Below, piece after piece: positions 1 to 11,067 of a stretch of 64,000 bases of DNA (positions are counted from its first letter, which is position 1; every line of letters begins with the position of its first letter). The stretch is from Guyanagaster necrorhizus. Taxonomy: Eukaryota; Basidiomycota; Agaricomycetes; Agaricales; Physalacriaceae. The notes beneath the pieces are model-generated. The model searched no databases. It was not told the origin of the DNA and was given only the letters and a program-made list of their open reading frames with translations. The translations under genes were made by a program, and so were the position numbers. Where the stretch lies: positions 2,206,591 through 2,270,590 of the forward strand of contig NW_025064881.1 in NCBI RefSeq assembly GCF_019112545.1, given 5' to 3'.

Positions 1-251
1 GTCGTATATTAATACCATCTATGTTCAGCGCGTTGGAGAATGCGGTTCGGAGGCATTCAACTGGTTCTTCGGGTTCTGCTTCAGGAGCCTTCTCTGGGAC
101 AGGTCATACCCTTGACGGAGGTCCGGTGAATTCCTCCTCCGAGAGCAACGATGGCGGTCCGCAGGTGGCAGGACCCGGACTTAATCGTCAAACCAAGGTG
201 TTCCTTGCTTTGACAGCGGGATATGTTTTCTTCTGGTATCTCAGTTCTTAG
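1..251 (+). CDS. C-terminal part of a tail-anchored protein (partial at window edge)
   Basis: The reading frame is open from the left edge to a TAG at 249-251, so this is the 3' end of a gene that starts outside the window. The visible part is rich in Ser and Gly and ends in a hydrophobic segment (VFLALTAGYVFFWYL) only two residues before the stop. That is the layout of a C-tail membrane anchor. I do not recognise the family. Ubc6-type E2 enzymes and several organelle adaptors have such tails, but nothing seen here decides between them. Confidence 0.45.
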   Translation, partial: RILIPSMFSALENAVRRHSTGSSGSASGAFSGTGHTLDGGPVNSSSESNDGGPQVAGPGLNRQTKVFLALTAGYVFFWYLSS

Positions 252-882
252 TTTGATCGATGGTTGATATGTTCGTCGATACTCATACATTGCTCAAATA
301 TCGTCCAGTGCACACATTTCTGTTATAAACGTTGGATACCGTAGCTAGTTGATAGAGCAAGGGTTTAGTAGTCGAGGTACGAGAAGTAAGAGAACAAGAG
401 TGTGAGTGTGACTCGTGAGAAGATGGTATCCGTGAGCGAGGTGTGGGTTCGAGCGAGCTCGAGGTAATCTTACAGGTATCTTGAAATAAGTTAGCAGACT
501 AGCGCGAAGCTTAGTTTCCGTGACTTGAGGTCACGCAAAGTGCAGGGTTCAAGATAGGTAGTAAGAATTTGATACCTAGTACATGTTTCGTAGCTACGTT
601 TATATACAAATGGGTGTTACTAGAAGGTTCAACAAGTTTCGTGAAGTCATGAGTCATAACAAGTTCATTAGGCTGAGTAAGAGAAGGCACAGAAAGGGAT
701 AGAAAGGAAAAGAAAAGGCTTCAAATGACTGGAGACTTCCAGACGATTCCGGGGATTCCATCGATGTGGAAATCCATAACAATTCCACGAGTTTCATCAC
801 ATTTATCGATCGTTTAGCATACCATTGTGTAAACAACGACTAGGCATATGTATATATACGCGAGCCAGAAGACTCACTATGC
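252..882. other. Intergenic, no gene seen
   Basis: Two genes end here tail to tail. It contains only short open frames without family resemblance. A perfect 6-bp inverted repeat with a 5-nt loop (519-535, CGTGAC/GTCACG) is present and may be chance. Confidence 0.5.
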
Positions 883-1823
883 CTAATGAACCCCCAAGGC
901 ACTCCATGCCTGTTTGGCAGCCTCCTCCCTCGCCAGTTTCTGGCTACGACCCCGCCCCGTTCCAGCGACAGTACCACTTACTGAAAAAATCATCATGATA
1001 TGCTGCGTAGCCGATGGAAATCCAAATTTTCACTCACACAAGCACTGGACAGTCCATGTAGGCGCGTGGGCAGGCCCTTCACTTTGCGCATTATACGTCA
1101 CGACATATCCCTTCTGAGCTGCCGTTTGATTCACAAGCTGCAGCGTAATAAAGGGATTGACGCCCTGCATGGGTGGTGGACTTGCTGGATTGAAAGAGAG
1201 CGGAGGGGGTAGCGCCGACTGGGGGGGTTGCGTTGGAGGACTCTGTGTTTGTTGTGGTGGACTATTGATAGTTGCAGGCTCGCTGGTGGGATCTATCAAG
1301 CGAGAGATCCAATCTTGTACTTCAGTCATTCCATTGCGAATGTACAGTGCTCCAATGAAGGTGTGGAAGAAAACACGGAGTTCCTGTCGAAAGATCAGAG
1401 GCCATCAACATGAGATCAAGGTATCTTTTTTACATTCGGGTCATCCAAAACAGTATGGGGAAACGCTCGAATTTTCTTCTTCAAATCGTACCTTTCGGTC
1501 CATCGTACGATGGTATCGTCTGAGAGCGTTTCGTCTTTTCTAATCTGATAAGTACCACTCATTTCAACATCTGGAACGGTCAAAGGATCAGTGCTTCGTA
1601 CCGTAATTTCTTCTGCAGCAAGATGTGGCCTCAAGGAAAAGAAATGATGTATAACGGCCAGGTCGAGGATTCTCTTGCCTACCTCCGCCAGACGCTCGGT
1701 ATTGCCGTATTCTTCGTCCATTACATCTGCACCTGCATTGGGTCTTGCGGTACGATGCGTGTAAACATCGAGCATGATGTTGTAGTCGCCATTGATCTTC
1801 GGGAGGGGAGGTAGTGGTTCCAT
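883..1823 (-). CDS. RNase III-fold / double-stranded-RNA-binding protein, catalytic residues apparently lost
   Basis: Three exons (1823-1434, 1383-1038, 980-883) with GT-AG introns of 50 and 57 nt give 277 aa. The N-terminal half reads like an RNase III domain: an ERL block near residue 45 followed by a long helix, and FIGALYIRNG with a following WI..LI after the first intron. The C-terminus is a dsRBD (GYVVTYN, then GTGRGRSQKLAREEAAKQAW). Between them lies a Pro/Gln/Ser-rich linker. By hand alignment the acidic residues of the RNase III active site are replaced: Ala and Lys stand where Glu and Asp are expected after ERL, and Val and His replace the second Asp/Glu pair. Non-catalytic relatives such as mitochondrial ribosomal protein mL44 have this architecture, so a dsRNA-binding or ribosomal role is more likely than cleavage. 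The gene diverges from POM152. Confidence 0.75.
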
Positions 1824-2270
1824 CGTTCAAGAGGAGAAGAGATAAATAGATATGAGATGCTTTCGATGAGATTATATGCAACCCTTCCAGTGCTGAGGAT
1901 CAGCGTCACGGACCCATCAACACGTGCAGACAAAAACAGGCGCCTCGGCGCCTCGGCAGGGAGACAAACTGATGGCGGGAGAAAGTCAACTTGCAGATTG
2001 ATCGTTCAGTTAATGAAAAGCGTAATTGGACTAAGAAAGTGCAGTAGCGCAATAGACTTGTAACTGGTACAGACGGAAAACTTAAAATTCGATGGAGGCT
2101 GGGTCGGATAACGATCACGTGGAGCGTGACTTGTACCTCCAACTTGTATTTTTCTTGTCCCATCTTCTTTCGACAGTGTTGCGACCATTCCTCCCTCTTC
2201 TCTCTCAGTTTCTACAAACAATCGGATTCGGAACATATAGGCTTCCACGTTCTCGGAGGGAAATTCTGCC
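1824..2270. promoter_or_regulatory. Divergent promoter region
   Basis: 447 bp separate the start codons of the RNase III-like gene and POM152, so the region must hold both promoters. No conserved element was identified by eye. Confidence 0.5.
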
Positions 2271-5200
2271 ATGCCTGCGGTACCAACAAACTCTCCAGTC
2301 GACCCAAGAAGAAAAGAACCATTGATTCCAGAGGCATATTTAGATGTACCTACCCAGCGCCTATACTGCCTGAGTCTGGGAGCCTTTATCCAGGTATATT
2401 GAATGCTCCAGTATTGTGGCACGTTTTACCCATAATGCATCGTCCTACAGGCTGTGAAGCTATTCGATTTCTTCCGCTACATTGCGTCGTCTGACGAATC
2501 GCAAAGCTTATGTGTAAAATGGCTGGCCATCGATATCGCATCCTGCCTATTTCTCTCACAACTGCGCATTCCCCGCCTGAACTATGCCACTTCCGTGGTC
2601 GCGTTGCAAATAGTTGCTCTGTGTTTCTTTGACGGGCTGATGTTTGGTGGTGTCAGTTTAAATCTGGCGAGAGCTGGAGGTGAAAGCAGCATATCCCCGG
2701 AGGGATACTCGGGTACGTGCCAATGGTTCTTTTCTTTAGTTTCTCTTCTTGATGCCTAGCTTCAGGACGCGGGGATTTACCCTCTGCTCCTCAAGCTTGG
2801 AGTTATCTGGATTACCTATCGCCTTTCTTTTTCGGCGCTCTTTCATCCTCATACGGTGCCTCCGGTGACTCACATCTTCTCGGTCAACATACTGTTCGGA
2901 TGTCACCTATTAGCACCGCAAATCTCAACCCCAATGGCTTGACTTTTTGTTTGTCTTCGCCTGGTGATGTCGCTCTCGTCCCTGTTCTTCTAAACAACAC
3001 CAATCCTTCATCTCTACGGTATTCTTTGACACCTTTGGGACAGCCCCGAGAAAACGGCGCGGAATATTTTGATTTGTCGTCAAAGGAGTTAAAGGCAATC
3101 GAGCAAGCGCATTTAGATGCGCTACAAGTGGTGAAACCTTCAACTTTATCCATTAATGATGATGAATATGACGAATACGACGACGAAGAAGAAGAAGATA
3201 GTAACGACTACAATGACGAGCAGTCTTCCCTACAGAAGACCCAGTCCCTAGTGCATATACGACTCACGAAACCGGGTAACGTTCGTTTAGAACGTATTCT
3301 TGACGCCTCTGGTATCGAATCGCGACTAGTATATCCAGCAGAGGTTGTGGTAGTTCCGTGTCCGCGAGTAGCGTTTGTTGGAGACAGCAACCTCGACATC
3401 CGCTGCGCAGGAGGGGATCCCGACCACCAACTTATGATTGATATCAGTGGTGTCACTCCCTTGAGCCTCAGGTGGTTTAAGATGATAAATGGGAAACAGG
3501 AGAGCTTCCTTGTAGAAGGCATCGAAAGCAATCATGACGCGGAATTGAAAGGAACAGGCATGGAGGTGACTCGGAGACAGTTGATACCTTCACAGTTGCA
3601 GGTACCACTGTCAGTATCATCCGATACAGTCGGAACACATCTCTATGTACTGGAGGAGGTCATGGACGCGGTGGGCAACACTGTTCGTGTTGGCTCTGAT
3701 TCGCCATCATCGACATCAGGGCAAGGCGAGTCATTCAGTACTACGACCACCCGTTCTTTCCAGGTGCTTCGTCGCCCAGCAGTGTCGTTCAAGCATTGCA
3801 GCCCTGGTAATCCAACGCCTCTCCTCATTGGTTCCGAAGCGTCATTAACCATATCGGCAAATGAGGCTGATTCATTTGACTTACCTTTGGAGGTTACGGT
3901 CGAATACCAACCCTCACATGGATCAGATAGTGGCAGTCTCGATGTGAAACGTTTCAAGTCATGGAGGAAGACACTGTCGACACAGGACAACCGAATGGAT
4001 CTAAACATCCAGGCTGGCGCACCTGGTGAATACGCAATTGAGAAGGTTAAAGGAAAGGTAGTTTGTTCATTAGTTTATCGAATAATGCTCACTCTAGCTC
4101 TTGTAGTGGTGTAAAGGTGATGTCCTTGCTCCAGAGACGTGCCAAGTCGTCGAAAGGCCTTTCCCCTCCGCTGAAATAGACTGGAAAAAAATCCATGAGT
4201 GGTACGTCGGATTGTATATTCAAGAAACACCGTTAAATCTACGCATAGTTCTGGGGACACCGGCGTTTCTGCGGCGCTTGTATTGCACGGAACGCCGCCA
4301 TTCCATGTCTACTATCGTATTCAGCAAGACAGTCAACCACCTCGCAACATAACAAAAACTTTTGCTACGTCTCGCGGAGAACTGACTATCCAGCCAGAAC
4401 GCAGTGGACATTATGTCTTCTCTTTTACTCACATCAGCGATGCCTACTATAGGAAAGTAGAATTGGACGGCCCTAGCATCGATCAAATAATTCACCCTCC
4501 TGCATCGGCCGATTTTTCTGGCGGGGAAAGAAGTGCTCCAAGGAGCAAGAGGCAAATGAGTAGCTGCGAAGGCGGTTCAGTCGATGTCGATGTTGAACTT
4601 CGGGTAACTCATTTAGTAAGATATTAAGGCAAGATTCATCTTCCTTTCTAGGGCTCTGGACCTTGGAATCTCGAAGTTCAAGTTGTCGGGCCAAAAAGTT
4701 CGGATACACTGCTGATCAAAAATATCGAGACTTCAAAGAAAACGCTTCAGATACCAGTTCCAAAACAAGTGGACAGGACAGGTGGGACCTTTGAAATTGA
4801 CCTCGGTGAGTATCTGGTGTCATATGTACAAGGGTGCAAATTGACATGTTTGTGTACAACAGTCAGTGTAGAAGACAAGTACAAATGCAAACGGCCCATA
4901 TCTGTGCCTGGCATTTCCGTTAATGTCAGAAGGATCAAGGTGTGCTCAATTGTCTGTATCTAATGATCTGCTTGCTCATGTCTGCGTTCAAGTCTACTGT
5001 AAAGTTTTACGGTGAACGCGACAAACGGCACGTCACTGTACTGGAGAAGGAGAAAGCCCGTTTACCTCTGCGCCTCACTGGGGATGGAGTGAGTACACTG
5101 TATCATCAATACTTAATAGTGACCTGACATTCTTAAACCAGCCATGGAAGATGAAGTATCGTCGTTTGGAAGCCCCACAACAGGTCCTGACAGCAACTCT

Positions 5201-6848
5201 TACAATACCAAATGACTTCCTTCATGTCACAGACAAGGGAACGTATGAGATTCTAGAGGTGACTCGAATTCTCTGTCTGTTTGTACGCTGCCTGATATAG
5301 GGATAGATATCCGACTCTCAATGTCCGGGTTCCATCGTTGCGGATGGCTTGACGTATCGCGTAGATTGGATCCCTAAACCATCTGCAAAACTTTCTCAAA
5401 CCACAGCGGCAACATACGAGCCCTACAACGGCTCTTACATTCTTCCGCCTATTTGTGAAGGTATGACTAATCATGTCGAACTTGATCTTAGCGGTAAGAA
5501 CGCTGCCGTCGAATTCACATACATGACGATGCTAATTTGGAGAGCAGGACGTCCTCCTTTTGAGATCATGTATAACATTGCGCAAAATAGTGAGACTGGA
5601 GGAACAAAGCTCATTGATCAACCGACCTTCAATAGCATACAACCTCACACGCGCCTCCAGCTCCAGACATCAAATCCCGGACGTGTGTACTACGAAGTCA
5701 AGCAGATTGGTGACTCGTCATATCCTTTGGCGAAGCATCGGAATGCGGTCATTCCCCCGTCAGAACGGCTCTTGTTTGAACAACATGTATCCATGCGTCC
5801 CTCTGCCCAATTCAAGAACCGCCATCGGGTTCCATATTGCCTCAATGATCCTTTCACACCTCTGGACCATCTGTCTTCCGATGGAATGGTCCTCTTCCAG
5901 GGTACACCACCTTTCAAACTCCGGATGTCCATCAAAAATGTCGCTGCCAGCCATGTGGACGCGAAAACTATCGAAACGTACAGTTCTGCCTGGAAGATTG
6001 ATTTGCCTTCATATCATTTCTTGAGCATCGGTGCACATCTTGTTACCATTGACTCCGTGTCCGACGCGTCGAGTTGCGACCATGCAGCATTGGACCCTCT
6101 TGCAAGTTCTATTTGGGTTGACGTCGCGGAAACAGCCGCCGTTGTTCCTTTCGACAAGCGTGAAGACTACTGTGTTGGTTATCTGGCACAATTCCAGCTA
6201 GAGGGCATCCCTCCGTGGACCATTGGGTAAGTCTTGTCCTCTGATCGAGACCCCCGTCGCTAAAATGGATCTTTCTTAGGTACCGCATCAATGGACGCGC
6301 TTACACGCAGGAAGCCACGACTTCACCTTTCTCACTAAGTCAACAGCAGGCCGGAGAGTTTACAATCACCTCCATATCGCATCAACAAAAGATGTGTAAA
6401 GCAGTTGTAACCGATCTACGCTTCACTATCCACCCACTACCTTCTGCTCAAGTTGGTCACGGAAAACGAATCTATCAAGATATCCATGAGGGTTGGTCAT
6501 GCCTTCGTCAATAATATCGTGATGCTTACTAGATGCAGGTGATCAGGCAGAAATTGTCTTCACCCTTATCGGCGAGCCGCCGTTTACATTCACTTACCAA
6601 CGGTCTGAGCCTGTCACGAAGAAGGGTGGTAAACCGGGAAAAGTTCTTGAGACCCACACAGTCTCTCGAGTATACTCAAAAGAATACTCAATTTTTTCGG
6701 CATTAGAAGGTAAATATCAATCTTGTTCCACCTTGTCTCATGCTCAGCTTGTTACGTAGGTACATGGACGGTATCTTCAATATCTGACCGCTACTGTCGT
6801 TACCCAGCATCTCAACCTGATGCAGGAACAGAGAAACAAAAACGCTGA
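2271..6848 (+). CDS. POM152: Nucleoporin POM152 (nuclear pore membrane ring)
   Basis: Fourteen exons (2271-2393, 2451-2712, 2766-4057, 4107-4201, 4249-4603, 4652-4805, 4863-4939, 4993-5088, 5142-5258, 5307-5493, 5548-6226, 6280-6491, 6539-6709, 6760-6848) sum to 3909 nt, 1302 aa. POM152 is the integral membrane nucleoporin whose lumenal Ig-like repeats form the ring around the pore. The N-terminus (PLIPEAYLDVPTQRLY) is followed by hydrophobic segments within about residues 60-115, then GQHTVRMSPIS, typical of the family. The rest is a series of lumenal repeats with recurring motifs: SL.WF, GTPPFHVYYR, GRPPFEIMYNI, QGTPPFKLRM, GIPPWTIGYRI and GEPPFTFTYQR. An acidic Asp/Glu stretch lies at about residues 225-240. 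The intron at 5494-5547 is 54 nt without an in-frame stop, so its retention would add 18 residues inside a repeat. Identification is firm; exact exon ends are hand-derived. Confidence 0.93.
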
Positions 6849-7275
6849 ATATAGTCTGGTTCGATTCTTGCGTAGTACTATCATATTTGTATAATACCCT
6901 CACTGTAGTATCTGTTTCACGCATCAGATAAGAGTCAACAGCTGGCACGTTTTATCATTCAATTTTGGTATAGACTTTCAGTTTTCTTCACCATACTCCA
7001 ATATCCGCCGGTATTCCCCTGGGTGCTCTAAACCTGAGCAGAGGAAATGTAGAACCATTTGGAGACTGGAAAGCATGCGTTAAGGACGATATTTTTTTTT
7101 AGCAGACATTGCGAACACTTGCCAGACGGATCGATGGGAGCAGGAGCCTTCCTGGAGTCAGGGGGAATGCTGGTGTACGCGGGGTCATCTCGTCGGATGA
7201 ATCCGGGGGAGTTCTGAATAGTGATGTTGCGGCTAACATGTGTCAGGAGATGAAAGACATAGGCAAGGGTAAATC
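6849..7275. other. Intergenic between convergent genes
   Basis: This is the shared 3' region of POM152 and IPP1. Nothing recognisable was found apart from a short T tract near 7090. Confidence 0.5.
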
Positions 7276-8242
7276 CTACATGGAGAGATCATAAGTGGAG
7301 GTTTTGGCCGGGCTCTCCCCAGTAATGAGACGGCGCCAGGCTTCGTGGCACTCGTGGACAATTTCTGTAGCGTACTTCTTGTTCTTGGCTTCTCCGGAGA
7401 AGGCGAAGGTGTTTTCGGGTTTGCCATCAGGAATCTTGTAGATTCTATGCAAAACGATGTGAATATAACGAACATGATAGCGAAGAAGACGCGCCGTACC
7501 TGAACCACTCGTTGGTAGCTCTGATCAAGCCGGGCAGATGCCTTTCTACGTCCTCAATATCGTTCAACTTGGAAGCCAAGGGATCTTGGACGTCAACGAC
7601 GATGACCTTCCAGTCGGTCTCCCCTTCATCCAAAAGAGCCATGATACCGAGAACCTTGACCTGCTTGACCTGGCCAACGTAGCCGACCTGCTCGCCAATC
7701 TCACAGACATCGAGAGGGTCATTGTCACCCTTGGCCTTGGTCTCTGCGTGGGTCTGCGAAGGATCTTCCCAGGTCTACGTGATCGAATTTGATGATCAGC
7801 GATGAAACGGTTGATGAGACGAGGACACTCACCTGGGGGAACGCACCGTAGTTCCAGATGTACCCGTGGTGGGGGAAACAGTTGCGCACGTAGCGCAGCT
7901 TACCCTTCTTGATGTCCTGCTTGATAGGATTGAAGGGCTCCTCCTTGGAGATCTCCATTTTGGCGTTGGTCCAGCGGGGAACCTCGACAATCATGTTGAA
8001 GATTCCCGAGTTCTGGTCCGCAAAGAGCGGGATATCATGGAAGGGTGAGACGACCGAACCATTCTGCTCGATGAATACGCGATGCTCTGGACCAGAACAT
8101 TCAGGACTACCAGGAGGTCAGGAAATGGGTGCCTACCGAGCGTGTTCGGAGAACCGATGAGACGAGGAGTGTACTCTGCAATTGCAAGTGAATCTAAGGG
8201 AGAAAAGGCAGGAAAATGGGCAATGTACTCACGGGAAGTCAT
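7276..8242 (-). CDS. IPP1: Soluble inorganic pyrophosphatase
   Basis: Exons 8242-8233, 8175-8137, 8086-7833, 7774-7500 and 7444-7276 give 248 aa. The enzyme hydrolyses pyrophosphate to two phosphates and pulls biosynthetic reactions forward. The family I PPase signature DNDPLDV, with its three metal-binding Asp residues, is present near residue 118. Flanking family blocks are [21 protein letters not shown] and [17 protein letters not shown]. The first exon is only 10 nt. An in-frame upstream ATG at 8315-8317 would add 25 residues (MASKPNTAERLAHQL...) rich in Arg with little acid, which could be a mitochondrial presequence. The 8242 start gives the usual cytosolic form. The product is somewhat shorter than the yeast enzyme. 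Confidence 0.93.
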
Positions 8243-8550
8243 TCTTGGTGGAGGTTGGGAAGAAAGGAGTCTGAGTTGATGTGCAAGTCGTTCTGCCGTA
8301 TTTGGCTTTGAGGCCATCCGTCGGAGATTCTAGGAGATTTTGGAATGTTCTTCAATGGCTGGTGCAATGTGCACATATTCCAAATACTACCCACCTCTCT
8401 ATTAGTTATCGAAGAGAATGCCCGGAGTAACGAGCCATTAGGCCACATCTATCTTACCTCAGATAGCCGTTCAGACACGAGTAATGCCGCTGACTTCCAC
8501 TTTTACTCCGCCCCATGCCCATGTCGGACGCACAAACAAATTTATCTAAT
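8243..8550. promoter_or_regulatory. IPP1 upstream region / GCP4 3' region
   Basis: 308 bp between the IPP1 start and the GCP4 stop. It holds the alternative upstream IPP1 ATG (8315-8317) and must contain the IPP1 promoter. No element was recognised. Confidence 0.4.
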
Positions 8551-10888
8551 CTACGCTAGACCACCTTGAACAAGAATATCCGTTTCCTTCTTCTCCTTTA
8601 GATGACAATTTGAGAAGCCATTATTGAAATCTAAACGGAGCAATAGCCTTTCAACGTGTCGTCGAACGTCCGCTGGTACACCTTCTGACCCCTTTGCCAT
8701 CTTCGACACATTATAGCTGGTATAATTAGCAACACTCGCGTTCATGAGTATCGATTTTGATGTATCCATAGTCGTGAACGGCTGTTGCGACGTTGATAAC
8801 GAGAGTTGATCATAGAACGAGCCCAATAAGCCATGAAACATCTGTGTTTCGTTTCAAGTCAGGCGTATGTACAAATCCCGTGGAACATGTACATTACCTC
8901 CTTGATCTCAAAAACAACTTGATGACGTTCCTTCACCATCGCACCAACCTCCTCCTCTCCTCCTTTCAAACTACCTTCGAATAAGAGCGCGGGAAGAATG
9001 TCGCCACCCCACCGCTCCACCTGGGCAACGAACCGTTCGCAGACTTCAAAAATGGGAAGAAGAATCGCAGTTAGTGAAGAGTTGGTAAGCAAGCACCCCG
9101 TCAATAACCGATCAAGATACATTGAATGGATAGCACGGAGACTCGTAAAGTCTAAAGTCTGGTTGACCGTACTAATCAAGCCGCCACTGCCTGACGGCGG
9201 TGGGCCTGACGCAGTCGCAAGAGAATGCATGGAGCTGGAGGAGTATGCCAATCCTCGATTACCCTCCTGTCCCAGCATTTTCTTCAAGCGGCCGTATTCC
9301 ACGTCAATGACATCCATCATGAGATAACCCAGGAAAGTGTCCAAGAACCAGCCCATGTCACGAATAACTCCCCACCCACATCTTAGGAGCTCTGCCCTGG
9401 CCTTCAGGTCCTCGACGGTGCCGCCCTCTCCTAGACCTGTCCAACGTCGTCTCGCACGCTGGGAGTTTGATAAAGAGGTCCAGCACGTGTGTATTCGTGT
9501 ATGAGTCTTTCTTAGAGAAGACAGATAGGCAAAAAGAGTCCCGTATGCAGCAAGATCGGATGCATGAAGAAATAAGTCTAGCGGCCAAGATACAATATAA
9601 GTCAGATCGAGAGGTGTGCCTAGCAGGCTGGAATTGAAGAGTGTAGGATCTATGGGGCCAGGGAAAACGTGTGTCGTTGATGACGAGGTCGGTTTTGGCA
9701 GAAGAGTAGTAGTAGTTCCTAGTGAAGGTAGTAGAGGTCGAAGAGGACCGGCAGGCATAGAGAATCTGAGGCGAGAAAGGGAGGGGTCATGTTGGGCGGT
9801 TGTTCCAAGTGATGCCCGTAACAAGGCAAGGTTCAGATCTTGTTCACGAATCATAGATACCGAGCCCGAATGCATGGTCAATCGAGAGATTTTCATACGT
9901 TCAACCTCTCGTATGAGGGATAAACTGAACTCTCCGTTGCGTAAGAGGAAGTAATTTGCTCTGTTGGCAAATTATATATTGAATGATATGGAATAGAAGA
10001 GAAGGAAAGGACACACAAAGAATCGACGGCATCATCAACGTCTTTACGGGTCAAAACATTCAGCCACAGCCACTCGCTAACATTTGTCCTAATTTGCGCT
10101 ATAACAATGTCAAAGGCATGACGATCTTCCGGAAATACTTGTTCAAGAAGAGACGTATGCTCTTGTGCCAAGTGTCGAGGGAGCTGCTTCCGCCACTTGG
10201 CGGTTTTCACGGTTGCTATGGCGCGTCCGATATACGCAATGGATTCCCGTGACTGGGGCGAAACACATGCCGGCACGGATCCGTCTAGAAGGACATAAGA
10301 ATCTGACGTGAGAGGATCCACAGCAGCGAGGGACCCATGAACAATGAATCCAGTCAGTTGTGTTCTCCAAACACTTTGCACTGCAAGAGACAGACGAGAC
10401 AGAATACTGGCTATCCTACTGACTCCTGTCTTCGATCGCTTCAGGAGTAGGTCGATAAGCGGTCCTGGTTTCCAATGCGATATCGCCTCGATTTCATCCA
10501 TCAATGAAAGCAAGGCAGCGAAAGGCGCGTCCCACTCGGAGAAAATAGCACGAACGGAGGATAATGGCACAAACGATCCACTAGCGACCAAATTTGCGTC
10601 GCGCTTGAGGACCTTTTCTTCTGTAGAGATGACAAGGTTCTCGTACTCGTCTTTAAGTACGCGGCTGAGTGTCGCGCAAAGGGCACATATGTAACGGGAT
10701 GGCGATTGGGAGAGGGTAAGGCATGATTTCTTCAACTTCCGATACCGAAACGAGGTTTGGCCCAGAGATTCGAGGCACTGTTGCTCGCCTGGGTGAAGAA
10801 GAGGGAGAAAAGTTGGGTGTAGCTTGTGGTCTACAGGAAACAAGGAAGACTCGTGTCCTGCAAGGACGAGAAATACTTCTGCAATCAT
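8551..10888 (-). CDS. GCP4: Gamma-tubulin complex component 4
   Basis: Three exons (10888-10017, 9960-8898, 8841-8551) sum to 2226 nt, 741 aa. GCP4 is a grip-domain subunit of the gamma-tubulin ring complex that nucleates microtubules at spindle pole bodies. The start (MIAEVFLVLAGHESSLFP) and the following LHPGEQQCLESLG match the family N-terminus. The splice at 9961-10016 restores NYFLLRNGEFSLSLIREVER, the characteristic block of the central GCP region. The C-terminal half contains SWPLDLFL..., the GWFLDTFLGYLMMDVIDVEY block and an L.FT.LRAIHSMYLDRL-like helix. The gene diverges from the TBC-domain gene with 179 bp between start codons. Confidence 0.88.
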
Positions 10889-11067
10889 AGCTAAAAGATC
10901 TTCAGCGCACAGAAAACGGAAAGAGAAAGCTCACCTCCTCGTAGTTCTTGGCAAAACGCGCTCGTCACATTGTCACGATCCCGGATAATTCGGTCATCAA
11001 TTCCGAAGCGCCGTGGCTGTGCCCCATCCCAGTCCTATGTCGTGAACGCCGCCACAACACATACAGG
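10889..11067. promoter_or_regulatory. Short divergent promoter
   Basis: 179 bp lie between the GCP4 and TBC-protein start codons. Both promoters must fit here or overlap the 5' coding regions. No TATA-like element is evident. Confidence 0.45.

Noticed and set aside
428..460. GGTTCGA-containing stretch considered as a tRNA T-arm
   Set aside because: No matching acceptor, D or anticodon arms could be drawn around it.
2884..3153. Minus-strand frame of about 90 codons opposite POM152
   Set aside because: It is a shadow of the conserved POM152 exon, with no family-like sequence of its own.
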